A DNA stretch of 64,000 nucleotides from Raffaelea ambrosiae (taxonomy: Eukaryota; Ascomycota; Sordariomycetes; Ophiostomatales; Ophiostomataceae). Position numbers and translations under genes: made by a program. Each line of letters begins with the position of its first letter. Position 1 is the first letter of the stretch. The notes below the pieces were generated by a model that worked only from the letters and a program-made list of their open reading frames with translations, made no database searches and was not told where the DNA came from. The DNA is taken from the NCBI GenBank assembly GCA_002778195.1, contig PCDI01000009.1, forward strand, positions 1,080,725 to 1,144,724. Direction: 5' to 3'. This document shows, piece after piece, positions 55,438 to 64,000 of the stretch.

Positions 55438-57756
55438 TCACCGCATGTCCGCCACCCGCGTCTCCGCATCCAGCGTCTCCATGTCGCCGTCCGCCGATGC
55501 CGCCAAGGCTGCTGCGTCCGCGGATGCCACTCCTTGCAGGTTCACCTCGCGCTCTGCCGCTGGCTGGGACCGCTGTGTCCGCCTCGCGTACTGCAACAGA
55601 TTCAAGATCCCCGCCGGCCGGATGCCCTCGAGCCGCCGCGCCTGGCCCAGCGTCTCCGGCCGCGTCTCCGCGAGAATCCGGCGCTCCGCAATGCTGAGCG
55701 TCTCGATGGAGAGGTAGTCGAGGTTCGGCGGCAGCCGCAACGCCTCGCCGCGCTCCACCCTGGCGTGCATCCCCTGCATCCGTTCCACATACCGCACGTA
55801 CATGGCCTCCACCCCGACCCGCCACAGGATGCGGTCCGCGTAGAGCGCCGTGAGCTGGCCCAGCCCGGCCCTCGCCATGACCTCCTTGACGCGCGGCACC
55901 CAGTCGCCCCCGGCCCCGGTCGCGCACGCCAACGTGAGCATCTCCAGTGCGGAGCGCCTGCGCTTGTCGTTCAGCGCCGGAAACCCGGCCTCCACCCATG
56001 CGCGCATGCTGCGCACGTCGGCCCGCAGCGCGCTGATCACCGCCTGGATCTGGTCGCGTTCCGTGCTGAACTGCGTCCACCGCGCGTCGCCGACCACCCC
56101 CCACGCGCGGCCCTTGTCCGTGAGCCGCGTGTCGGCGTTGTCGAAGCGGCTGCCGAACCGGAACTCGGACCGCGACGTGAACATGCGGTACGGCTCCGTG
56201 ACGCCCTTGGTGATGAGGTCGTCGATCATGATGCCAATGTACCCGTCCGCGCGCGACAGATACACGCCCGCCTGGCCCGCCGCCGCGCGCCCGGCATTGG
56301 TGCCCGCAATGACGCCCTGGCCGGCAGCCTCTTCGTAGCCCGTCGTGCCGTTGATCTGGCCCGCCAGATACAGCCCGCCAATGGCCTTGGTCTCGAGCGT
56401 CGCCTTGAGGTTGCGCGGGTCGACGTAGTCGTACTCGACGCCGTAGCCCGGCTGCAGCATCGTCACGTTCTCCAGGCCGCGGATGGTGCGCAGCACCTGC
56501 TCCTGGGCCTCGGCGGGGATGGTCATGGAAAGGCCGTTGGGGTAGATCACGTCGTTGTCGAAGCCCTCGGGCTCCAGCCACACAATGTGGCGGTCCTTGT
56601 CCGCAAACCGGACCACCTTGGCCTCCAGCGACGGGCAGTAGCGCGGGCCCTTGACCGACTCGCGGATGTGCACCGTCTTGTCCAGGTTGGCCCGCACGAT
56701 CGCATGCGACGCCTCGTTGGTGTACGTCACATGGCACACCAGCTGTCCGTCCGCGCCCGCGCCCGCGCCCGCGCCGCTGCGCTGCTGCGAGGCTGCCGCC
56801 TTCACAACGTCCACCGTGCTGTCCATGTAGCTGAAGGGCAGCGGGGGGTCGTCGCCGTGCTGCACAGCCAGCACCGAGTAGTCGATCGTCTTGCGGTCGA
56901 GCCGCGGCGGCGTGCCCGTCTTGAGGCGGCCCAGCTGGAACCCGGCCTCGCGCAGCGACTTGCTCAGCCCAAACGTGGCCGGCTCGCCCATGCGCCCGGA
57001 CGGGTAGGCTTCGAGGCCGATGTGGATCTCGCCGCCCAGAAATGTGCCCGTCGTGATGACCACCCGCCGCGTCGGCAGCACTTCGCCCGACTCGAGCCGC
57101 ACGCCCGTGATGTGGCCGTGTGTTCCAGCCGCCTGGTGCGTCTCCCCTCCATATGTGCCTGTCGTGCTGCCTGCCGCATCTGCATCGCCGTTCTTCTCCA
57201 CCACGATGTCCGACACGCTGTTCTGCACAATCGTCAGGTTCGGGTATGCCTCCAGCTCGGCGCGCATGTGCTTCTGGTAGAGTGTACGGTCGATCTGCGC
57301 TCGTGGACCCCAGACAGACGGGCCCTTCCTCCGGTTCAGCACGCGGAACTGCACGCCCGCCTTGTCGATAATCCGTCCAGCCACGCCGTCGAGGGCGTCA
57401 ATTTCCCGCAGAATAATTCCCTTTCCAATGCCGCCGAAGCTGGGATTGCACGAGCAGACGCCCAGGTTGTCGAGCTTAGGCGTGACGAGCGCCGTCCGCG
57501 CCCCCGTCCGTGCCGCCGCCGTGCATGCCTCCGCACCCGCATGGCCCCCTCCGACAACAATCACGTCAAAGATCGGCTGAGAGTCGGCGGCCACGCTGGC
57601 CAGGGTTCGTCGCTGGGCATTCTGGAGACTGCGTAGCAATAGGCCCGTCTGGGCTCGTCGATGCTGCGGACGCCGCGGTACGAGTCGGCATGGAATTGCC
57701 CGCCATGCAGCCAGCAGATCTAGCCGCACAGGCGCAGATTGCCACACAACATTCAT
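55438..57756 (-). CDS. MTO1: Mitochondrial tRNA uridine-modifying enzyme MTO1 (MnmG/GidA)
   Basis: A single exon encodes 772 residues. MTO1 is the FAD protein that, with the GTPase MSS1, installs carboxymethylaminomethyl groups on U34 of mitochondrial tRNAs. Residues 1-60 are Arg-rich without acidic clusters and look like a mitochondrial presequence. The FAD-binding DVIVVGGGHAGAEA lies near residue 65, followed by LGVCSCNPSFGGIGKG. GidA signature 1 is present as GPRYCPSLEAKVVRF and signature 2 as AGQINGTTGYEEAAGQG. The C-terminal helical region ends with LRLPPNLDYLSIETLS and RLEGIRPAGILNLLQY. Length and motif order agree with yeast and human MTO1. A short TTGTYGGE-type insert near residue 200 is extra. 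Confidence 0.95.
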   Translation of the reverse strand: MNVVWQSAPVRLDLLAAWRAIPCRLVPRRPQHRRAQTGLLLRSLQNAQRRTLASVAADSQPIFDVIVVGGGHAGAEACTAAARTGARTALVTPKLDNLGVCSCNPSFGGIGKGIILREIDALDGVAGRIIDKAGVQFRVLNRRKGPSVWGPRAQIDRTLYQKHMRAELEAYPNLTIVQNSVSDIVVEKNGDADAAGSTTGTYGGETHQAAGTHGHITGVRLESGEVLPTRRVVITTGTFLGGEIHIGLEAYPSGRMGEPATFGLSKSLREAGFQLGRLKTGTPPRLDRKTIDYSVLAVQHGDDPPLPFSYMDSTVDVVKAAASQQRSGAGAGAGADGQLVCHVTYTNEASHAIVRANLDKTVHIRESVKGPRYCPSLEAKVVRFADKDRHIVWLEPEGFDNDVIYPNGLSMTIPAEAQEQVLRTIRGLENVTMLQPGYGVEYDYVDPRNLKATLETKAIGGLYLAGQINGTTGYEEAAGQGVIAGTNAGRAAAGQAGVYLSRADGYIGIMIDDLITKGVTEPYRMFTSRSEFRFGSRFDNADTRLTDKGRAWGVVGDARWTQFSTERDQIQAVISALRADVRSMRAWVEAGFPALNDKRRRSALEMLTLACATGAGGDWVPRVKEVMARAGLGQLTALYADRILWRVGVEAMYVRYVERMQGMHARVERGEALRLPPNLDYLSIETLSIAERRILAETRPETLGQARRLEGIRPAGILNLLQYARRTQRSQPAAEREVNLQGVASADAAALAASADGDMETLDAETRVADMR

Positions 57757-58183
57757 GACTTGCCACGAACAGAAGAGATGAGCGGTCGATCGCTGCCTCT
57801 GTCCTGTGTCGTGTGTTCCAGTTTGACGTCTTGTCGTCGGGGAGAATTATTCTGGCCGATAAGAAATTTGCGACGATAAGAGCATTAATATATATCACGT
57901 GTGCTTTCACGTGGAATCTCCTTGCGCAACAAAGCCGCACATGGATGCACATGAACAGGAGAGGCAGAGAGACGTGTTCCAAGTGTTCCTAGTGAGGATA
58001 TCCATCTCGAGATCGTCGGTTCCAGTATGTGTTTTTGTCAACGGTGATTGGGAATTCTTAGGTGTATTGTACAAATCTACAGGGTTACGCTATGCAATCT
58101 ATCCGGTACCAAAACAGAGGAGGACGACAGGAGAGAAGATGGAAGGAGAGGAAAGGAAGAAAAAGAAAGACGGCGTCTGCCAA
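57757..58183. other. MTO1 promoter and acyltransferase 3' flank
   Basis: About 430 bases with no gene. It includes a CACGTG element and two GATAAG-type motifs within 140 bases of the MTO1 start. Confidence 0.5.
57896..57901. promoter_or_regulatory. CACGTG element upstream of MTO1
   Basis: A palindromic CACGTG lies 140 bases upstream of the MTO1 start, with a second half-matching TCACGTGG 11 bases further away. The role is inferred from position only. Confidence 0.35.
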
Positions 58184-60292
58184 TCAGCTCTGCTTCTTTC
58201 TCTTGGACGCTGCCGCCGTTGCCGCCCTTTGTTGCAACTGGCCAAAGTCTGTCTTGAGCTCTGCAACCATATCATCGATCTCGCGCTGCGGGTCTGCCGG
58301 CAGACCAGAGCCCATAATTGTCGGTGTCTGCGCAAACGACTTGACGGGCGGCAGACCGGGCGAGGCTGGCTCGGCCGGGATTAGATCTGGCAGAGACAGT
58401 TTGGAGAGCGGAGACGGCGGCGGAGGAATGGGTGTTGTCGCCCCGGAAGCGCCAGAGGCAGCCGCGGATGTGGTCGCCTTGGACGCCGCAGACACGCCGG
58501 CGGCCGCAGCCCGGGCCTCCAACTTCTTCTTAAGCATTGGCTTCACAGGCGACGCAAACACAGCCACGGACGCGGCAACCCCGATGATGGTGTAGAAGTA
58601 CACCCGCTTCCACGCCAGCAGCGAGTCCTCCAGGGTGAGCAGCACAAAGGGCGCCGTGGCGAAACCAAAGGCAAACTGCGTGGCCAGGAACGACAGGATG
58701 TCGTAGACCGTTTTGCTCGGCAGAGGAGCCTGGGTGACCGGGTCAAGGAAGAAGGGGCGGAGGTAGCGACGGAAGTCTGTAAACGCGGAAGTTAGTAGAG
58801 GGAAAGAGGTAGGGGGGGAGGGAATGGATGCACATCGTATGGGGAGTCACATGAGGGGGGGGGCACGCACTCTTTGCCACTGTCTGAATGAAGCTGGCCA
58901 GAACAAAGGTCAGGTAGTAGCCCGGGTAGAAGCCGTGCCAGAAGGCGCTGGTCACAAAGGTGGCCATGCTGGCGCGGAAGCCGGGCTTCTTGCCGCGCGG
59001 CGTGACGCGCAGGTACATGTAGTTGCGCAGCCACTGGTTCGTCTTCATGTTCCAGTTCTCCAGGTACGCGCGCGTGTTCTGCGCCGACTCGACGCCCCAG
59101 GGGTTGATGTTCTGGACCCGGTTCCACGAGATGCGGCCCGTCTGCGGGTCCACGCCGTTGAAGCCCAGGCCGGCCAGGATGCAGGCGCCCTCTGTCAGGG
59201 ACCACACGCCGTAGTACTTGGTGCGCGCCGTCAGGCCCAGGGCGTACAGCAGACACACGCGCCGCAGGAATCCCAGCACACCCACGTTGATGTCCGGCCC
59301 GCCGTCGGTCAGCGTGATCGAGGCCGGGAAGACGCCGCTCAGCTGCAGGTACAAGAAGATCCAAAAAAGGCCGACGACCAGCTTGAGCATGGCGGGCGTG
59401 CCGCTGCGGGGGATCTTGCGCTTCTTGCGCGTGGCCGGGCGCTTGGCCGGATCGATGGACGGCGGCAGGGCAAACATGCTGAGGTCGAGCCAGCTGCGGT
59501 ACTCGGCAAAGTCGCAGGCGGGGCCCGCCAGCAGCGACGGGAAGAAGAGAACGTAGCCGGCATAGTCGAGCAGGCCGGGCAGCTCGCGCAGCACGCGGTC
59601 GCGCTGGAAGGGCGACAGATCGGCCTCGGGCACCAGGCCGTCAGCGACGTTCCAGCAGAAGGACGTCAGCTTGATCACGAGGACCATCTGGGCGCCGGTG
59701 ATGTCGAAGGCGCTGGGGTCGTTGGCAAACTGGCGCGAGAGCTGGTTGACGGACATGTGGCCCATCAGGAACACGAAGCCCACCCATGGCATGTAGGGGC
59801 TGCCGCGCAGGTACTTGGCGATGGCATAGGCGCCGGCCGAAGAGATGAAGATCGTGCGCAGGCCGACCCAGAGATCGAAGAGGCCGACGAGGTAGAAGAT
59901 GGAGACACTGGACTGTTAGGGCACTGGTCATCCCACCGGGGCCTTGGAGGGGGGGGGCGAAGCTTCCAGACATACCCAATGATGAACAGGTTTTTCTGCT
60001 CGGGTCGGGCATCGGGAACGCGCTTGAGGAGGCCGGCGAGAGGATACGACAGCAGGAAGGAGAAGATGAGCTTGACTGGGACGAGAGCAAAGAGGAGACG
60101 TCAGCCAAGCGGCAAAAGCACAGAGGACGGCGCCGGGGAAGGGACAATTCTCACGTTCGTCAGGCGCCGCGCCAATCTGCTGGGAGACGTAGACAAAGGC
60201 TAGACAGACACAGAGCTGGTTAGAGACGAGCGGCCAGTTTCGCATGCAGAAGGATCGTCCAAACACGCACGCTCGTTGATGTAGGGAAGCAT
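58184..60292 (-). CDS. ALE1: MBOAT lysophospholipid acyltransferase (Ale1 type)
   Basis: Five exons (60271-60292, 60155-60199, 59976-60075, 58871-59907, 58184-58776) join in phase to 598 residues. Ale1 re-acylates lysophospholipids in the ER. The family hallmarks are present: MPWVGFVFLMGHMSVNQ, LTSFCWNVADG, AGYVLFFPSLLAGPACDFAE, an Asn-containing ENWNMKTNQWLRNYMYLR (the conserved Asn) and the active-site His in SAFWHGFYPGYYL. About ten hydrophobic segments are spread along it. The C-terminal 150 residues are Ala/Ser/Pro-rich and end in a coiled, Lys-rich tail (SKRKKQS), which may act in ER retention. The first three exons are very short, so the N-terminal model rests on splice signals (CTAAC-type branch sites, phase agreement) and on continuity of SYPLAGLLKR and IFYLVGLFDLW. 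Confidence 0.9.
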
Positions 60293-61809
60293 CGTGGCGA
60301 AAGGAGAGGTGCACAGGTCGGGGGAACAGGGGGAGAGAGCAGGCGAAACGCTCGGTTCTAGGTGCGACTGCTGTCCCGCATCAGCAGAAGGTCGGAAAGG
60401 GAGGCGAGGGCGAGCCGCTAGGAGTGGGCAAGGTTCGTGAATGCCTTTGTATTGTCCCGGAAGAGGGGAAAGCTGTTGAGGATTTCAGTGGTGAGAAAAA
60501 AAAAACGGGGATTGCCCAGCGACCCACTGTAATACAGCACAGCCAAGGCTGGCGAGGGGCATACAGGTGATATCATGCCGCTGCCAACAGTGGACTTTGG
60601 GGACGTGTCCCACTAGGCAGGAGCCGCACCACAGAATCTGAGTGCTCAGTTTTGCAGCCAACAGACGGCATGCAGATCGAATCAGCGCGTCTATCCCTGC
60701 ACATGCGCCCTCCCTTTCGTGCTCCAGGCACGGCTCCGCCTAGGTGGAAGCTTGGGAGGCTGCGACGTCGCGCGCACATCTCGCGATCACCCCACTGCTT
60801 GTCTGACTTCGGCTTGCTGATCGGCTACCACGTCCAGACTTACTAATATGCTGCAGCCAGTTCTCATGTATTTAGTTCTGCTGAAGCCAGCGCCCCAGCA
60901 TCACACGACCCGCAGCACCACACAATCTTGGGCATACCAGTTATGGGTTATTTTCATTTTTAATTGTCCCTGTTTCCTCGCAACTCCTCTAACTACCCTA
61001 TCCCACACAAGGGGATGGAAAATATAATGCCAGGCCCCCAGAATACACAAGAAAGCAAGCGAAAAGAACTAAGAAAGACAGCTGGAAGAAAGGGGAGGAG
61101 GAAAGGAGCGAGAAAAACAGAGTAGTGTTGGGGGGAGGGAAGAGAGAAGTGGGAGGCGGCATCGTCTGGTCGATCGTTGACAGGCCGAAACACGCCTCCC
61201 CTCCCCATGAACGCCGTCCGAGTGGAATCCGTTGGAACCGAACTCGTCCCTCCCTTGCGTTTCTCGTATTCTGTCGTTGGCTGCCGGCCGGGGGCTGGGT
61301 TGGCCCTCCTCGCAAAATGAAAAGTCTAAGCCGAAGGTTTGGGGTTTTCTGGTTTTGAAACGTGATGATCATGTACAAGAAGTATAGATGGGAACAGAAC
61401 GGAAAAAGAAGAGAACAGAAGAGAAGAAAAAGAAAAGAAAAAAGGGTCACGAGATGACGAGAGTTAAAAAATAAGACGAAAAGGGCATGATGAAAGCATA
61501 TAGGTCAAGAGGTGAGAAGCAAATACGCAAGCAAGAAGCGAAACAAAGAGAAAGAAGAGGGAATTCGGGAAATGTCGAGAAAAGGTCGATGTGGATCGAT
61601 CGTATTAGATTTCCAAAACAGAAAACAGCTCTTTTGAAAAAAAGAAACGAGATTGTCAATAGAGTGTTCTCGAAATCAGGTCTTTGGCGTCGAGCTGCAA
61701 TCATTCGAGTCCAAGAAGAGAGCAACAAGACAGGTGCCGAAGCGAGACATTGCCGAGAGCCGGAAGGCTCTATCGAGGCAAGCCTAACCCACCAGCCCAC
61801 GGACTGCAC
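60293..61809. other. Gene-free spacer
   Basis: Contains the acyltransferase promoter on the left and the 3' flank of the GDP-mannose transporter on the right; purine-rich on the plus strand from 61060 to 61740. No credible frame. Confidence 0.45.
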
Positions 61810-63339
61810 TCATGCGTTGGAGGCGTCCTTGTTGCTCTGGGCGCTGGCGCTCATGACCGGCTGCGGCAGCGTGGCCTTGGAGACGGACTGCCGGACCTTG
61901 GCCCAGGCATAGACGAGGCCGCTCACGAAGCCGATGGCAATGGCTGCCACACTGCCGAAGGTGATGGGTGCATCGAAGAAGATGAGGCCGCTGATGGCAA
62001 TGGGCAGCTTGTTCAGGGCGCCGACCATCGAGTACGTCGTCGACGAAGTCACGCGCACACACCAAGCCGAGCAGTAGGAGATGAAGATGGCGCCGAGGCC
62101 GGAGTACACCATGCCGATAATCAGGCTGTTGCGCGACTCGATGGGGAAGTTGCGCTGCAGGTTCTCGCTCGACCAGTCCTCCAGCAGGAGGGAGAAGACG
62201 ACCAGGATGGGGATACTGAGGAAGTTGTTGTAGAACATGGCTGGATACGGTTAGCAGGAGAAGGAGTAGGGACAGAGGGAGAGCAAAGAGGGAGGGTTCA
62301 GAAAAGAAAGAAAAATCAAAAGAAAAAAGAGAAATCCATATCGTCACTTACTATCCTTGTCCTTAAAGTTCATCTTCTTGATGACCTTGCGCATGCCCAG
62401 CAGGAACGAGGCAGAGCAGAACACGTTCAGACCCATCCAGGCGTAGCCGGCATTCAGGGTCGAGATTGCGGCCGTCGCCTCGGCCGGGTGGCTGACGCTG
62501 TTAACAGCAGCCTGGATGTCGGCCCAGGCGGCAATGATGGAGCTCAGCACCATCAGACCAAAGGACAGGAGGGTCAGGGGGGTGACCTGGCCGCCGAACC
62601 AGAGCACCTCGCCGTAGGCAATGACAATGATGGTCAGGTTCTTGAAGATGGTGTAGACGGGGACAGACAGGAACTGCAGGGCCTTGGCGCCCGTGTAGAT
62701 CATGCCCACGAGCAGGAAGGAGATGGGGAACCCTAATTGCGAGGCGCGAAAAGACGGGACGTTAGCTCGTGTATATTGTATGATTGGGAGGGTTCGAAAG
62801 GGAGGTGAAAATGGTTCGTTGACGTACAGCGCTTGGCCTTCTCGGGATCGAAAGCCGAAAGGTTCTTGATGAGGCCGACCTGCTTGCCAAAGAGAATGGC
62901 CAATGTGCAGACAGTCGACTAAATGGAAGGAAAAGTTGTCAGCCATAACCAGTTCTCATGCATTCTGATGTGCACGCAACGCATGTTCCCCAAAAGGCCC
63001 CCCCAATCAAGGGAGGCTCCGAACACACACAAAGTTCGCCGAAGACAGCAAAGGAATTGTACACACCTGGATGGCAAGGTAGAGGAAGTTGAGGTTCCAT
63101 TCGCGGCCGGAGACGACGTATTTGTTGACAACAGTCATGCTGATGGACGCCAGGCAGTACGACAGGATGGACAGGCCTGGGCTGTTTTCGAGGCGGGAAA
63201 GATCGACGGGAGCGGCGCCATGGCCGGCACGCGTTGCGAGATGGCTGTTCCGGCCAATAAACGGGTCCTTCTCTGCGTAGCCATTGCCGCTGCCCTCGGG
63301 CATGCGTACGACGTAGTCCTCGTTCTTCTTGTCGGTCAT
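61810..63339 (-). CDS. VRG4: GDP-mannose transporter (Vrg4/Gmt type)
   Basis: Four exons (63067-63339, 62828-62918, 62352-62732, 61810-62240) give 391 residues. The protein imports GDP-mannose into the Golgi lumen for protein and lipid mannosylation; the gene is usually essential in fungi. About ten membrane helices follow a hydrophilic N-terminus. Family blocks are SILSYCLASISMTVVNKYVV, LNFLYLAIQ, GKQVGLIKNL, FPISFLLVGMIYTGAKALQF, VPVYTIFKNLTIIVIAYGE, FYNNFLSIP and the nucleotide-sugar binding GALNK motif (VGALNKLPIA, about residue 320). A FINP-type helix position reads FISYCSAWCVRVTSST. All intron phases agree. The C-terminal tail has Ser/Gln/Lys, typical of Golgi retrieval signals. Confidence 0.95.
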
Positions 63340-64000
63340 GGTTGCGGATTGGGTGGGAGGATGGGAGGCGTTGGTTGGGACAAGAGGATGAATGAAAATG
63401 CGTCGAGTGGAAATCGGTCCGGGAGAAAAGATCGCGGGATGGATTAAAAAAGATCGCCGGCTGGGAAGGAAGAGAACAGGCTGTTGTAACGAGTGACTGG
63501 CCCTAGAAAAAGAAATACAGAGGACGACGCCGAAGAAGGAAAGGGGGGGGGAAGAGGATTTGGTCGATTGGAGGAATGCGACCGCAAAAAAGGGGGCGTA
63601 AAGTAGATAAAAAAAAAAGAAGAGAAGAGGAACAGGAACAGGAAAAAAAAAAGAGGGATACTTCCAAGGGGGGGAGGCCGAAAAGGAGAAGAAGGAACAG
63701 AGACGGCGGCACCAAAGACGAGGCAAGAGCGCAGGAGGGAGAGGAAAAGACAACCGTCGCGAGAGTCTGCGGAACAGAGTTGGATCAAGCCCAGGAAGAA
63801 GAACCAAGGGCAAGTCGAGATCGAGATGGATACGAAGAAAAAAAAAAAGACACGGCCAGAAATTAAAGAAAATCGAGAGAGAGAAGGCAACGTAGTCGAA
63901 AAGGAGAGTGGAGAGCGCGAAAGAAGGGAGAGTCCCACTAGCGGTACCTGTGGGAGTAGTATCCGGCCAATCAGCAGCCGCAGATTGCTAGATTGCAGGC
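63340..64000. other. Leader and promoter of the GDP-mannose transporter
   Basis: Strongly pyrimidine-rich on the minus strand (63500-63870), typical of a long fungal 5' leader. No further gene is seen before the right edge. Confidence 0.5.

Noticed and set aside
55534..57636. A 700-codon open frame on the plus strand
   Set aside because: It is exactly antisense to MTO1, whose signatures are unambiguous. GC-rich codon usage keeps the opposite frame open; the Arg/His/Ala-rich product resembles nothing.

Overview
The window looks like nuclear DNA of a filamentous ascomycete (Pezizomycotina, most likely Sordariomycetes; an Ophiostomatales-like genome is a guess). The evidence is short spliceosomal introns (about 60-170 nt, GTRNGT donors, CTRAC-like branch sites, YAG acceptors), coding exons rich in G/C at third positions, long pyrimidine- or A-rich untranslated regions, and fungal marker families (a Gti1/Pac2 WOPR protein, the ERMES subunit MMM1, Zn2Cys6 regulators). 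I see no bacterial operon, CRISPR array, transposase or reverse transcriptase. One 80-base run of N (53575-53654) is an assembly gap.

Layout. 0-1.4 kb: 5' exon of a CorA/ALR/MNR2 magnesium transporter running off the left edge. 3.6-7.5 kb: two divergent pseudogenes, a PEP-mutase/isocitrate-lyase-like enzyme (-) and a fused aconitase/isopropylmalate-isomerase-like enzyme (+), followed by an intact Zn2Cys6 regulator (8.0-10.9 kb). 12.2-16.9 kb: housekeeping genes SPC1, RBX1 and a PNRC/Edc1-like decapping activator. 18.2-21.4 kb: two unrelated tandem arrays on the 3' side of a divergent WOPR-domain gene. 23.5-26.5 kb: TDP1. 27.6-33.0 kb: a serine-rich protein of about 1,780 residues with a C-terminal membrane segment. 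33.0-37.7 kb: no recognisable gene. 37.7-44.5 kb: RCE1, MMM1 and VPS45. 44.9-47.8 kb: a second gene graveyard holding a truncated MFS transporter and a truncated transcription factor that abut at one breakpoint. 48.1-53.1 kb: an intact sugar-type MFS permease and a DUF1479 protein. 53.7-63.3 kb: CRD1, MTO1, ALE1-type acyltransferase and VRG4-type GDP-mannose transporter.

How the genes fit together. The intact genes are mostly core eukaryotic functions: secretion and glycosylation (SPC1, VRG4, VPS45), mitochondria and lipids (MMM1, CRD1, MTO1, ALE1), prenyl-protein processing (RCE1), ubiquitin ligation (RBX1), mRNA decapping and DNA repair (TDP1). Between them lie two accessory patches of dead metabolic genes. 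The first suggests a lost small organic-acid pathway whose candidate regulator survives. The second records a deletion that removed the shared promoter and 5' halves of a divergent transporter/regulator pair. Exon boundaries were placed by hand from splice signals and reading-frame continuity; no transcript or database check was possible.
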